In this document: piece by piece, positions 18,118 to 26,430 of the stretch
Numbering within the stretch: the stretch's first letter is position 1
Layout: each line of letters opens with the position of its first letter
From: Achromobacter veterisilvae
Lineage (GTDB): Bacteria; Pseudomonadota; Gammaproteobacteria; Burkholderiales; Burkholderiaceae_B
DNA: 64,000 nucleotides
Direction: 5' to 3'
Assembly: GCF_900496975.1 (NCBI RefSeq)
Contig: NZ_UFQC01000003.1
Location: 1 to 64,000, forward strand
Translations under genes and position numbers: made by a program
The notes under the pieces: model-generated
What the model saw: the letters and a program-made list of their open reading frames with translations, nothing else
Told to the model about the DNA's origin: nothing
Database searches by the model: none

Positions 18118-18993
18118 GTGGACACATCCCCTGTGGCAAAAGCGCCGGCACGCGGCCAGCGCGAACCGGGCGTGTATGTATTCGATGTTTCGGACCGGCC
18201 CTGGCAAGGCGTGGGCAAGACCGGGCTGGCGCAGAAGATCGTGCGCAGAGACGACCGCACGGGCCATTCGTTCGGTTTCATGTCTTTCGACACCTTGACG
18301 CGGACCGGCGTGCATCAGCATCTGGGGCCGGCGTTCAGCTACTTCCTGGCGGGGGGCTTGACCGACTACCAGGGCACCACCGCGGCGGGCGAACTCGGGA
18401 TCAATTTCACGGGGTCCACGCACGACGCCATCGCCTACCAGCCCACCCTGTCGGTAGGCCGCATGGAAGGGCCGGTGGCCTACGGTCCCGATATCCAGCA
18501 TTCGCTGCACGCGGGCAATCGCCATGCTGAATTCGACAATCAGTTTCCAGAGCATCTGCCGGACCTGAACATCGCGCTGGCCTCGGTCACCGTAACCGGA
18601 ACCCGCGTGGCGGGGCTGACGCGGCGCCTGGTGTACGACTATGCCCATACGCCTCACATGCGCCGGGTGACCCAGCTTATGCTGTTGCCGGGCACCACGG
18701 TGCCCGCGCACCGTTTGACGGCGCTGGTCGATATGTATGTGCTGGGCGGCGACCTGACGCTTACGGCGAAGGACGCGGTTTCACGTGCCAGGGCCGGGGA
18801 CTTCGTCGTGATGGAGCCGGGCACGCAGCTCACGTTCTCGTCGCGTTACGGCGCCAGCCTGTTGATCTGGGCGGACGGCCCGTCGATGTGGGAAGAGGGG
18901 CCCGCCAGTCCCGAGCTGTACGGGTTCACCTCGGCGCATGGCGATCCGCTGCGGTTCGGCAACCGGGCGCCGAAGGAAATGAAGCGGCGCTGA
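18118..18993 (+). CDS. Bicupin protein, 2,4'-dihydroxyacetophenone dioxygenase/ChrR-like
   Basis: A 291-residue protein with two cupin-like halves. The first has TGVHQHLGPAFSYFLAGGL and NFTGSTHDAIAYQPT; the second has GTTVPAHRLTALVDMYVLGGDLTL and GDFVVMEPGTQLTFSS. Metal-binding His positions are visible in the first half (VHQHLG, H in GSTHDA). The layout resembles ChrR-like cupins and 2,4'-dihydroxyacetophenone dioxygenase family proteins, which cleave C-C bonds with a non-haem metal; this identity is tentative. It is divergent from marR, separated by the palindromic operator, and starts at GTG. Confidence 0.6.
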   Translation: MDTSPVAKAPARGQREPGVYVFDVSDRPWQGVGKTGLAQKIVRRDDRTGHSFGFMSFDTLTRTGVHQHLGPAFSYFLAGGLTDYQGTTAAGELGINFTGSTHDAIAYQPTLSVGRMEGPVAYGPDIQHSLHAGNRHAEFDNQFPEHLPDLNIALASVTVTGTRVAGLTRRLVYDYAHTPHMRRVTQLMLLPGTTVPAHRLTALVDMYVLGGDLTLTAKDAVSRARAGDFVVMEPGTQLTFSSRYGASLLIWADGPSMWEEGPASPELYGFTSAHGDPLRFGNRAPKEMKRR

Positions 18994-19019
18994 CACGGCC
19001 AGCCGGCGCGGCGCCCCGC

Positions 19020-19388
19020 TCAATCCTTCATGTGCGGGCCGCAGGTCCGGATCCACGCGGCCTTCAGGTCCGTCAGTTCGTCGGACGCCTCCGTCATGGC
19101 GCGGGCCGCTTTTTCCGGAAACGCCACGCCATCGCGGCGGCACGCCTCGAACCGGTCGGCCAGCGCGAACCGGGCGTCCAGCAGGTCCAGCCGGCCCTGG
19201 CACAGCGCGCGGTCCAGTTGCAGGTCGTTCGACAATTCGCGCGTGCGCTGCACGTCTTGCGCGCGCGCGATGCTTGCCCGTTCGGCCTCGACCTCGGCGA
19301 CGCAGCCGCCGGCCGTTTCGGCCGCGGCCGCGCTGGCGCTGGCGGAGATCAACAGAACGGCGAGAAGACGGCGGGGAAGGGCGGGCAT
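19020..19388 (-). CDS. Hypothetical exported protein
   Basis: A 122-residue protein with a signal peptide (MPALPRRLLAVLLISASASA, cleavage near AAA-ET). The mature part is helical and rich in Glu, Arg and Ala with four Cys (CVAEVEAE, ALCQGRL, FEACRRDG, RTCGPHMKD), perhaps forming disulphides. The frame continues upstream to 19496, but the ATG at 19388 starts the signal peptide. I do not recognise the family. Confidence 0.6.
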   Translation of the reverse strand: MPALPRRLLAVLLISASASAAAAETAGGCVAEVEAERASIARAQDVQRTRELSNDLQLDRALCQGRLDLLDARFALADRFEACRRDGVAFPEKAARAMTEASDELTDLKAAWIRTCGPHMKD

Positions 19389-19698
19389 GCGTGGGACCTT
19401 GGTGTCGCAACAAGAGTGGCCTGCATCATAACGGCTGCGAAAACCGGACTGGGCACGGATGTCTGACGGGCCCGCGTCCCGGCATGGGAGCGCCATCGCA
19501 TGTGTGCGGGAACAGAGTGAGCACCGTTCTGTTTTTGAACGGAGCTACTGTTCGAAAACCCAGTTTACGGCGGTCCAAAACTCACCTACTGTGCTTTACA
19601 TATCAACGACCCACGGGCGCTGACCGGCGCAATCGTATTAGATGGTCGGGGATGGAAACTTCTGTTTTATCAACACATTACGCTGGAGATGAAAGAGA
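19389..19698. other. 310-bp intergenic region upstream of fmdA
   Basis: Holds the divergent promoters of the exported hypothetical gene and fmdA. A CCGTTC-N7-GAACGG inverted repeat lies at 19524-19542 and could be an operator. The region is more AT-rich close to fmdA, and a purine-rich GGAGATGAAAGAG precedes the fmdA ATG. No small gene is visible. Confidence 0.5.
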
Positions 19699-20928
19699 AT
19701 GACTGATACCCTCATCCGGGTCGATCTGGCCCAATCCCCCTACGACAACGCGCAGATCCACAACCGCTGGCATCCGGACATTCCGATGGCCGTGTGGGTG
19801 AAGCCGGGGGATGACTTCGTCCTGGAAACCTACGATTGGACCGGCGGCGCGATCAAGAACGACGACAGCGCCGACGATGTCCGCGACGTGGACCTGACCA
19901 CGGTGCATTTCCTGTCCGGTCCGGTGGGCGTGGAAGGCGCCGAGCCCGGGGACCTGCTGGTGGTGGACCTGCTGGACATCGGCGCCAAGCCCGAAAGCAT
20001 GTGGGGGTTCAACGGCTTTTTCAGCCGCAACAACGGCGGCGGATTCCTGACCGAGCATTTTCCGCATGCGCAGAAATCCATCTGGGATTTCCATGGCATG
20101 TTCACGTCGTCGCGGCATATTCCCGGCGTGAGTTTCGCCGGCCTGATCCACCCGGGGCTGATCGGCTGCCTGCCCGACAAGAAGCTGCTGGATACCTGGA
20201 ACCGGCGCGAGCAGGCGCTGATCGAGACCAACCCGAACCGCGTGCCGCCGCTGGCCAATCCGCCCGCGCCCAAGACCGCCCACATGGGCGGGCTGCAAGG
20301 CGCGGACCGCGACCGCGCGGCGGCCGAGGGCGCGCGCACGGTGCCGCCGCGCGAACACGGCGGCAACTGCGACATCAAGGATCTTTCGCGCGGCGCCCGC
20401 GTCTTTTTCCCGGTCTACGTGAAGGGCGGCGGCCTGTCGGTCGGCGACCTGCATTTCTCGCAGGGCGACGGCGAGATCACGTTCTGCGGCGCCATCGAGA
20501 TGGCGGGCTGGGTGCACATGCGCGTGTCGCTGATCAAGGGCGGCATGGAGAAGTACGCGATCAAGAACCCGATCTTCAAGCCCAGCCCGATCGCGCCCGC
20601 CTACAAGGACTTCCTGATCTTCGAGGGAATCTCGGTGGACGAGTCGGGCAAGCAGCACTACCTGGACGTGAACGTCGCGTACCGCCAGGCCTGCCTGAAC
20701 GCCATCGAATACCTGAAGAAGTTCGGCTATTCCGGCGCCCAGGCCTATTCCTTGCTGGGCTGCGCGCCGGTGCAGGGGCACATCAGCGGCGTGGTCGATA
20801 TCCCCAACTCGTGCGCCACGCTGTGGCTGCCCACGGAGATCTTCGATTTCGACATCCAGCCGTCGGCGTCCGGGCCCGTCAAGCACATCCAGGGCGGCGT
20901 GGACATGCCGCTGTCGCGCGACCGCTAG
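19699..20928 (+). CDS. fmdA: Formamidase
   Basis: A 409-residue acetamidase/formamidase family enzyme that hydrolyses formamide to formate and ammonia. Family-typical segments run throughout: IHNRWHPDIPMAVWVKPGD near the start, WTGGAIKNDDSADDVRDVDL, VHFLSGPVGVEGAEPGDLL, GVSFAGLIHPGLIGCLPD, REHGGNCDIKDLSRGARVFFP and the late YSLLGCAPVQGHISGVVDIPN. It is followed eleven bases later by the small zinc-ribbon gene fmdB, the usual partner. Cytoplasmic; provides nitrogen from amides. Confidence 0.95.
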   Translation: MTDTLIRVDLAQSPYDNAQIHNRWHPDIPMAVWVKPGDDFVLETYDWTGGAIKNDDSADDVRDVDLTTVHFLSGPVGVEGAEPGDLLVVDLLDIGAKPESMWGFNGFFSRNNGGGFLTEHFPHAQKSIWDFHGMFTSSRHIPGVSFAGLIHPGLIGCLPDKKLLDTWNRREQALIETNPNRVPPLANPPAPKTAHMGGLQGADRDRAAAEGARTVPPREHGGNCDIKDLSRGARVFFPVYVKGGGLSVGDLHFSQGDGEITFCGAIEMAGWVHMRVSLIKGGMEKYAIKNPIFKPSPIAPAYKDFLIFEGISVDESGKQHYLDVNVAYRQACLNAIEYLKKFGYSGAQAYSLLGCAPVQGHISGVVDIPNSCATLWLPTEIFDFDIQPSASGPVKHIQGGVDMPLSRDR

Positions 20929-20939
20929 GGGAGGCCACG

Positions 20940-21272
20940 ATGCCCATGTATGACTATGCCTGCGGGCGCTGCGGAGAATTCGCGGCGCTGGTGCCCCTGG
21001 CGCGGTGGCGCGATCCGGCCGCCTGCCCGCAATGCGGAGAGCCATCAGAGCGCATCGTGGGCGGGGCGCCCGCGATTTCGGCGCTGTCGTCCGCGGTGAA
21101 CAGGGCGCACGCGGCCAATGAACGCAGCGCGCACGAGCCGCGCAGCTCGCGGTCGGGCCACGGCATGAATTGCGGGTGTTGTTCCGGCGGCGCAAAGGCG
21201 GGCAGGACGCGCGCGGCGCCGGACGGGGCGAAATCGTTCGCGGGCGCGAGGCCCTGGATGATCAGCCACTGA
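20940..21272 (+). CDS. fmdB: FmdB family zinc-ribbon protein
   Basis: A 110-residue protein with an N-terminal CxxC...CxxC ribbon (Cys8, 11, 29, 32; MPMYDYACGRCGEF and PAACPQCGEP), and a low-complexity C-terminus with a second Cys patch (MNCGCCSGG). FmdB proteins accompany amidase genes and are annotated as regulators, though their role is not well shown. GAGG lies upstream of the ATG. A strong bidirectional hairpin follows the stop. Confidence 0.85.
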   Translation: MPMYDYACGRCGEFAALVPLARWRDPAACPQCGEPSERIVGGAPAISALSSAVNRAHAANERSAHEPRSSRSGHGMNCGCCSGGAKAGRTRAAPDGAKSFAGARPWMISH

Positions 21273-21282
21273 TCGGCCGCCC

Positions 21283-21317
21283 GCTTGCGGCGCGCTGTAT
21301 TCCGGCGCGCCGCAAGC
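21283..21317. terminator. Bidirectional terminator-like hairpin between fmdB and marR/badR
   Basis: GCTTGCGGCGCGC and its exact reverse complement form a 13-bp perfect stem around a 9-base loop. The right arm ends at the base next to the minus-strand MarR stop codon. No long T-run follows on either strand, but stem stability and position between convergent genes support a terminator role. Confidence 0.75.
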
Positions 21318-21821
21318 CTATTCTTCCTCGCCGCGCGGCGCGGCGTCGTCCAGGCGCTGCATGTTCTCCAGCAGCTTCAGCAGGTAGTGCAGCGTGTGGC
21401 TGAGGTCTCCCATCGAGAACTCGTCCAGCGCGCCTTCGTAGTATTCGTGGATGCGCGGCAGCGCGTCGTGGGTCCATACCTTGCGGCCGGACTCGGTCAT
21501 GGTGACCAGGCGCGAGCGGCGGTCCCGCCCGTCCGGCGCGCTCGCGATGTGGCCGTCGCGCTCCATCCGGCCGAGCAGGCCCGACAGGCTCTGCCGGCTG
21601 ACCATCAGGTAGCGGGCCAGGTCGCCCACGCTGATTCCCGCCTGCGCCTCGGGCCGCGACAGCGCGCCCAGCACGGCCCACTGCTGCGTCGTCAAGCCCA
21701 GGTGCTCCACCGCGCGGCTTCCGGTTTTATGCAGCATGTTTGCGCATTGATACAACCTGAAAAACAGCCGGTTGGCAAGCTCCATTCGTGCTATTTCAGT
21801 ATTTTTTCTAGGGTTTTCCAT
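21318..21821 (-). CDS. MarR family regulator, probable BadR-type regulator of the cyclohexanecarboxylate operon
   Basis: A 167-residue MarR protein: dimerisation helix ANRLFFRLYQCANMLHKTG, winged helix LTTQQWAVLGALSRPEAQAG, recognition region GDLARYLMVSRQSLSGLLGRMERDG and wing APDGRDRRSRLVTMTE. It diverges from badH, and an inverted repeat GTAAA-CATA-TTTAC lies between. In Rhodopseudomonas palustris a MarR protein, BadR, controls the equivalent genes in response to a pathway CoA thioester (recalled); the same role here is inferred from position. Confidence 0.85.
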   Translation of the reverse strand: MENPRKNTEIARMELANRLFFRLYQCANMLHKTGSRAVEHLGLTTQQWAVLGALSRPEAQAGISVGDLARYLMVSRQSLSGLLGRMERDGHIASAPDGRDRRSRLVTMTESGRKVWTHDALPRIHEYYEGALDEFSMGDLSHTLHYLLKLLENMQRLDDAAPRGEEE

Positions 21822-21877
21822 AGGGCCTGCTTCGTATTTTTTGGCTTGATTATTCGTGGCGGCGGTCGCTAATATAG

Positions 21878-21891
21878 GTAAACATATTTAC
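21878..21891. promoter_or_regulatory. Candidate operator for the divergent MarR/BadR-type regulator
   Basis: GTAAA-CATA-TTTAC inverted repeat in an AT-rich patch between the regulator gene and badH, 68 bases before the badH ATG. Position and symmetry suit a MarR site; the short arms leave room for chance. Confidence 0.5.
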
Positions 21892-21958
21892 GTATTTTGG
21901 TGGCGTATCCCGCCCGCCGGGTAAGGATACCAAGCCTGCAACCTAGGCAGAGGAAATC

Positions 21959-22726
21959 ATGCAGAGACTGAGCGGCAGGACGGCGATCGTGACGGGCGGC
22001 GGCGGCGGCATCGGCGGAGCGGCCTGCCGGCGCCTCGCTCGGGAAGGCGCGGCGGTCGGCGTGCTGGACCTGGATCCGGAAGCGGCCGCCGCCGTCGCCG
22101 CCGGCATCGAAGCCGAGGGCGGCCGGGCGCTGGCGCTGCGCTGCGACATCACGCGCCGCGAGGAGGTCGACGCCGCCGTGGCGGCGGTCGAATCCGGGCT
22201 GGGCCCGGTCGACGTGCTGGTGAACAACGCGGGCTGGGACATCTTCAAGCCCTTCACGAAGACCGAGCCCGCTGAGTGGGACAAGCTCATCGCCGTCAAT
22301 CTGGTGGGGGCGCTGCACATGCATCATGCGGTGCTACCCGGCATGGCGGCGCGCAAGTCGGGGCGTATCGTCAACATCGCGTCGGACGCGGCGCGGGCCG
22401 GCTCCTCGGGCGAGGCCGTCTACGCCGCCTGCAAGGGCGGGCTGGTGGCGTTTTCCAAGACCATCGCGCGCGAGCATGCGCGGCACGGCATCACCGTGAA
22501 CGTGGTGTGCCCGGGGCCGACGGACACCGCGCTGTTCGCCAGCTACAAGGAGGGCGCGGGCAATCCCGAAAAGCTGGTCGAGGCCTTCACCCGGGCCATT
22601 CCGCTTGGCCGCATCGGCCAGCCCGAAGACCTGCCCGGCGCGATCCTGTTCTTCGCCAGCGACGACGCCGCCTATGTCACCGGGCAGGTGCTGAGCGTCT
22701 CGGGCGGCCTGACCATGAACGGCTGA
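21959..22726 (+). CDS. badH: 2-hydroxycyclohexanecarboxyl-CoA dehydrogenase
   Basis: A 255-residue SDR that oxidises 2-hydroxycyclohexane-1-carboxyl-CoA to the 2-keto compound with NAD. It tracks R. palustris BadH closely (recalled): TGGGGGIGGAACRRLA, NNAGWDIFKPFTKTEPAEWD, GALHMHHAVLPGMAARK, IVNIASDAARAGSSGEAVYA and the terminal GQVLSVSGGLTMNG. Catalytic Ser, Tyr and Lys are present (NIASDAA; YAACK). Its AGAGGAAATC ribosome-binding site is strong. First gene of the badH-badI-aliB-aliA operon. Confidence 0.93.
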   Translation: MQRLSGRTAIVTGGGGGIGGAACRRLAREGAAVGVLDLDPEAAAAVAAGIEAEGGRALALRCDITRREEVDAAVAAVESGLGPVDVLVNNAGWDIFKPFTKTEPAEWDKLIAVNLVGALHMHHAVLPGMAARKSGRIVNIASDAARAGSSGEAVYAACKGGLVAFSKTIAREHARHGITVNVVCPGPTDTALFASYKEGAGNPEKLVEAFTRAIPLGRIGQPEDLPGAILFFASDDAAYVTGQVLSVSGGLTMNG

Positions 22727-22759
22727 GCGGGCCGTTTCCTTTCTTCCCTGGAATCTCCC

Positions 22760-23542
22760 ATGAACTACGAAGACATCCTCTACGAAGTCCGCAATGGCGC
22801 GGCCTGGATCACCATCAACCGGCCGGACAAGATGAACGCGTTCCGCGGGCGCACCTGCGATGAACTCATCCATGCGCTCAATCGCGCGGGCTACGCGCCG
22901 GAGGTCGGCGCGATCGTGCTGGCGGGCGCCGGCGAAAAGGCCTTCTGCACCGGGGGCGACCAGTCCGCCCATGCCGGGCAGTACGACGGGCGCGGCACCA
23001 TCGGGCTGCCGATGGAAGAACTGCACAGCGCCATCCGCGACGTGCCCAAGCCCGTGATCGCGCGGGTGCAGGGGTATGCGATCGGCGGCGGCAACGTGCT
23101 GTGCACCATCTGCGATTTCACGATCGCATCCGAACGGGCCGTGTTCGGCCAGGTGGGGCCGAAGGTGGGCTCGGTGGATCCCGGCTACGGCACGGCCTTC
23201 CTGGCGCGCGTGGTGGGCGAGAAAAAGGCCCGCGAGATCTGGTACCTGTGCCGCCGCTATTCCGCCGCCGAGGCGCTGGCCATGGGCCTGGTCAACGCGG
23301 TGGTGCCGCCCGACCAGCTCGATGCCGAAGTGCAGAAATGGTGCGACGAGATCATGGAGAAAAGCCCCACCGCCATCGCGATCGCCAAGCGCTCTTTCAA
23401 CATGGACACGGCGCACCAGGCGGGCATCGCGGGCATGGGAATGTACGCCCTGAAGCTGTACTACGACACGGAGGAATCGCGCGAAGGCGTCCGGGCCTTC
23501 CAGGAAAAGCGCAAGCCCGATTTCCGCCGCCACGCCAGGTAG
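22760..23542 (+). CDS. badI: 2-ketocyclohexanecarboxyl-CoA hydrolase
   Basis: A 260-residue crotonase-fold enzyme that opens the ring of 2-ketocyclohexanecarboxyl-CoA to pimeloyl-CoA. It belongs to the MenB-like subgroup: TGGDQSAHAGQYDGRG, oxyanion-hole region VQGYAIGGGNVLCTICDF, VFGQVGPKVGSVDPGYG with the catalytic Asp region, and KKAREIWYLCRRY. MenB (naphthoyl-CoA synthase) shares these motifs, but the adjacent badH and ali genes favour BadI. It follows badH by 33 bases. Confidence 0.9.
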   Translation: MNYEDILYEVRNGAAWITINRPDKMNAFRGRTCDELIHALNRAGYAPEVGAIVLAGAGEKAFCTGGDQSAHAGQYDGRGTIGLPMEELHSAIRDVPKPVIARVQGYAIGGGNVLCTICDFTIASERAVFGQVGPKVGSVDPGYGTAFLARVVGEKKAREIWYLCRRYSAAEALAMGLVNAVVPPDQLDAEVQKWCDEIMEKSPTAIAIAKRSFNMDTAHQAGIAGMGMYALKLYYDTEESREGVRAFQEKRKPDFRRHAR

Positions 23543-23596
23543 CGCCATGCCCACGCACGAGCCCGCCGCCACGTCCGGCGAGCCGCAGGAGACAAG

Positions 23597-24748
23597 ATGA
23601 ATCCCTATATCGACGAGGACCTGGCCGCGCTGTCGGAGCACGCCGGGCGTTTCGCGGCCGGGCGCGTGGCGCCGGGCTTTCTCGAACGCGACGCGACGCG
23701 GACGCTGGACCGCGGGCTGATGCGCGAGATGGGCGGCCTGGGCTTCATCGCGCCCGAGCTGCCCGAGGACTGCGGCGGACAGGGGCTGGGCAGCCTGGCC
23801 GCCGGCGTGATTCACGAGCAGATCGCGCGCGCCGATCTCAGCCTGTCGTACATCAATCTGCTGGCGTCCCTGAACGGCCAGATCCTGGCGCAGCACGGCA
23901 GGCCCGACGTGGCGCGGCCGTGGCTGGCCCGGCTGACGCGGGGAGAGGCGCTGCTGGCCATCGCGCTGACCGAGCCGCGCGGCGGCTCCGATGCGGCCAA
24001 CCTGCGCCTGAGGGTGGAGCGCGCCGGCGACCACTATGTGCTCAACGGCGAGAAGGCGTCGATTTCCGCCGCCGACCAGGCGGACGCCGCCGTGGTGTTC
24101 GGCCGCAGCGGCACCGTGGAGTCCGGCGCGCGCGGCGTCACCGCCTTGCTCGTGCCCCTGGACTTGCCGGGCATCACACGCAACCGCTACGACTGCCACG
24201 GGCAGCGGGCCATCGGACGCGGTTCGCTGTTTTTCGAGAACGTGCGCGTGCCGGCCGACCATCTGCTGGGGCGGGAGGGCGAGGGCTTCGTGCAGGTCAT
24301 GCAGGGCTTCGATTATTCGCGGGCCCTGATCGGCCTGCAGGTGCTGGCGGTGGCTCGGGCCGCGCTGGACGAGACCTGGGCGCACGCGGCGCAGCGCGAG
24401 GCCTTCGGCAAGCCCCTGTCGGCGTTCCAGGGCGTGTCGCATCCGCTGGCCGAAGGCGAAACCCAGGTCGAGGCCGCGCGCCTGCTGTGCCTGCAGACCC
24501 TGTGGCTGAAGGACCGCCAGTTGCCGCACAGCGCGCAGGCCGCCATGTGCAAGTGGTGGGGGCCGAAGCTGGCGTACGACGTGGTGCACCAGTGCCTGCT
24601 GACGTTCGGCCATGGCGGCTATGACCGCGGCGTCATGGAGCAGCGCCTGCGCGATGTGCTGGGCTTCCAGATCGGAGACGGCACGGCGCAGATCATGAAG
24701 ACCATCATCGCGCGCACCCGGGCCGGGCGCGAGGCGGTGCCGGCCTGA
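23597..24748 (+). CDS. aliB: Cyclohexanecarboxyl-CoA dehydrogenase (acyl-CoA dehydrogenase family)
   Basis: A 383-residue flavoenzyme that should introduce the 1,2 double bond into cyclohexanecarboxyl-CoA. Acyl-CoA dehydrogenase landmarks: AIALTEPRGGSDAANLRL (flavin and substrate strand), FFENVRVPADHLLGREGEGF, AFGKPLSAFQGVSHPLAEG and FGHGGYDRGVMEQRLRDV. At the position where most members have the catalytic Glu (the YEGT motif) this protein has GDGTAQIMK with Asp361. A GGAG ribosome-binding site precedes the ATG. Assignment as AliB rests on this residue, the length and the operon. Confidence 0.88.
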   Translation: MNPYIDEDLAALSEHAGRFAAGRVAPGFLERDATRTLDRGLMREMGGLGFIAPELPEDCGGQGLGSLAAGVIHEQIARADLSLSYINLLASLNGQILAQHGRPDVARPWLARLTRGEALLAIALTEPRGGSDAANLRLRVERAGDHYVLNGEKASISAADQADAAVVFGRSGTVESGARGVTALLVPLDLPGITRNRYDCHGQRAIGRGSLFFENVRVPADHLLGREGEGFVQVMQGFDYSRALIGLQVLAVARAALDETWAHAAQREAFGKPLSAFQGVSHPLAEGETQVEAARLLCLQTLWLKDRQLPHSAQAAMCKWWGPKLAYDVVHQCLLTFGHGGYDRGVMEQRLRDVLGFQIGDGTAQIMKTIIARTRAGREAVPA

Positions 24749-24783
24749 TGCCGGCCCGGCGCGGATAACATCGGAGAGACGAC

Positions 24784-26418
24784 ATGGAATTCGATGCTGT
24801 ACTGATTGCACCGAGACGGCAGGAGAGCGTTGCGCGCGGCTGGTGGCGGGACCTGACCATCAACGACTTCCTGGACAGGGGCGCGGCCTCGCATCCCGAC
24901 AAGCTGGCGCTGACGGCCGTGCACACCGACAGCGCCGAAGTCAGGCGCTTCACCTACCGCCAGTTGGCCGCCATGGCCGACCGGGTGGCGGTGGGGCTGG
25001 CGCGGCTGGGCATCGGCGCGGGCGACGTGGTGGCCTGCCAGTTGCCCAACGGCTGGCAGTTCGTCGTCACCTACCTGGCCTGCTCGCGCATCGGCGCGGT
25101 GATGAACCCGCTGATGCACATCTTCCGGCAGCGCGAACTGTCGTTCATGCTGCGCCACGGCGAGGCGCGCGTCTTCATCGTGCCGCAGCGGTTCCGCGGC
25201 TTCGACTATCCGGCGATGGCCGAAGGCCTGCGCGCCGATTTGCCCCGGCTGGAGCGCGTGATCGCGGTGGGCGGCGCCGGCCCCGACAGTTTCGAGGCCC
25301 TGCTGTCCGACCCCCGCTGGGAGGCCGAGCCCGACGCCCGCGACATCCTCGGCCGTTCGCGTCCCGGGCCGGACGACGTGACGCAATTGATCTACACCTC
25401 GGGCACCACCGGCGAACCGAAGGGCGTGATGCACACGGCCAACACCACGTTCTCCAACATTGCCGCCTACGCCGACCGCCTGGGGCTGGGCGCGGACGAC
25501 GTGGTGCTGATGGGGTCGCCGATGGCGCACCAGACCGGCTTCATGTACGGGCTGATGATGCCGCTCTACCTGGGTTGCGGGGCGGTGACGCTGGACATCT
25601 GGAATCCCGCCGTCGCGGCCGGCCTGATCCGCGAGCACGGCGCGACGTTCAGCATGGCGTCCACGCCGTTCCTGACGGACCTGGCGCGCGAGGTCGCTCA
25701 GTCGGGGCAGGGCGTGCCCACGCTGCGCACCTTCCTGTGCGCGGGCGCGCCGATCCCGGGGCCGCTGGTGGAGCAGGCCCGCCAGGTGCTGGGCGCGAAG
25801 ATCGTTTCGGCGTGGGGCATGACGGAGAACGGCGCGGTCACGCTGACCCGGCCGGAAGACGACGACGTCCGCGCCTACACCAGCGATGGCTGCCCGCTGC
25901 CCGGGGTCGAGATCAAGGTGGTGGATGCTTCCGGCGCGGCGCTGCCCGCCGGCGAGGTGGGCAATCTCTGGCTGCGCTCGTGTTCCAACTTCGGCGGCTA
26001 CCTGAAGCGGCCCCAGTTGAACGCCACCGACGCCGAAGGCTGGTTCGACACCGGCGACATGGCGCGCATCGACGGCCAGGGCTATCTGCGCATCACGGGC
26101 CGCAGCAAGGACGTGATCATCCGCGGCGGCGAGAACATCCCCGTGGTGGAAATCGAGTCCCTGCTGTATCGGCATCCGGCCGTGGGCCAGGCGGCGATCG
26201 TGGCGTATCCGGACGAGCGCCTGGGCGAGCGGGCCTGCGCCGTGGTCACGCTCAAACCCGGCGGCGCGCTGGCGCTGTCGGAGCTGGTGGATTTCCTGAA
26301 AGGCCAAGGCGTGGCGCTGCAATACATCCCGGAGCGGCTGGAGGTGCGCGACAGCCTGCCCAGCACGCCCACGGGCAAGGTGCAGAAGTTCCGCCTGCGG
26401 GAAATGCTGCGGGCCTAG
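24784..26418 (+). CDS. aliA: Cyclohexanecarboxylate-CoA ligase
   Basis: A 544-residue member of the ANL adenylate-forming family that activates cyclohexanecarboxylate to its CoA thioester. Motifs: P-loop-like YTSGTTGEPKGVMHT, SAWGMTENGAVTL (A5), WFDTGDMARIDGQGYLRITG (A7) and GRSKDVIIRGGENI (A8), with the C-terminal catalytic Lys in PTGKVQKFRL. It is the last gene of the operon; the first pathway step is thus encoded last. Related fatty-acid or benzoate ligases would look similar, so the substrate call leans on neighbours. Confidence 0.88.
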   Translation: MEFDAVLIAPRRQESVARGWWRDLTINDFLDRGAASHPDKLALTAVHTDSAEVRRFTYRQLAAMADRVAVGLARLGIGAGDVVACQLPNGWQFVVTYLACSRIGAVMNPLMHIFRQRELSFMLRHGEARVFIVPQRFRGFDYPAMAEGLRADLPRLERVIAVGGAGPDSFEALLSDPRWEAEPDARDILGRSRPGPDDVTQLIYTSGTTGEPKGVMHTANTTFSNIAAYADRLGLGADDVVLMGSPMAHQTGFMYGLMMPLYLGCGAVTLDIWNPAVAAGLIREHGATFSMASTPFLTDLAREVAQSGQGVPTLRTFLCAGAPIPGPLVEQARQVLGAKIVSAWGMTENGAVTLTRPEDDDVRAYTSDGCPLPGVEIKVVDASGAALPAGEVGNLWLRSCSNFGGYLKRPQLNATDAEGWFDTGDMARIDGQGYLRITGRSKDVIIRGGENIPVVEIESLLYRHPAVGQAAIVAYPDERLGERACAVVTLKPGGALALSELVDFLKGQGVALQYIPERLEVRDSLPSTPTGKVQKFRLREMLRA

Positions 26419-26430
26419 CCCGCCGCGCGC

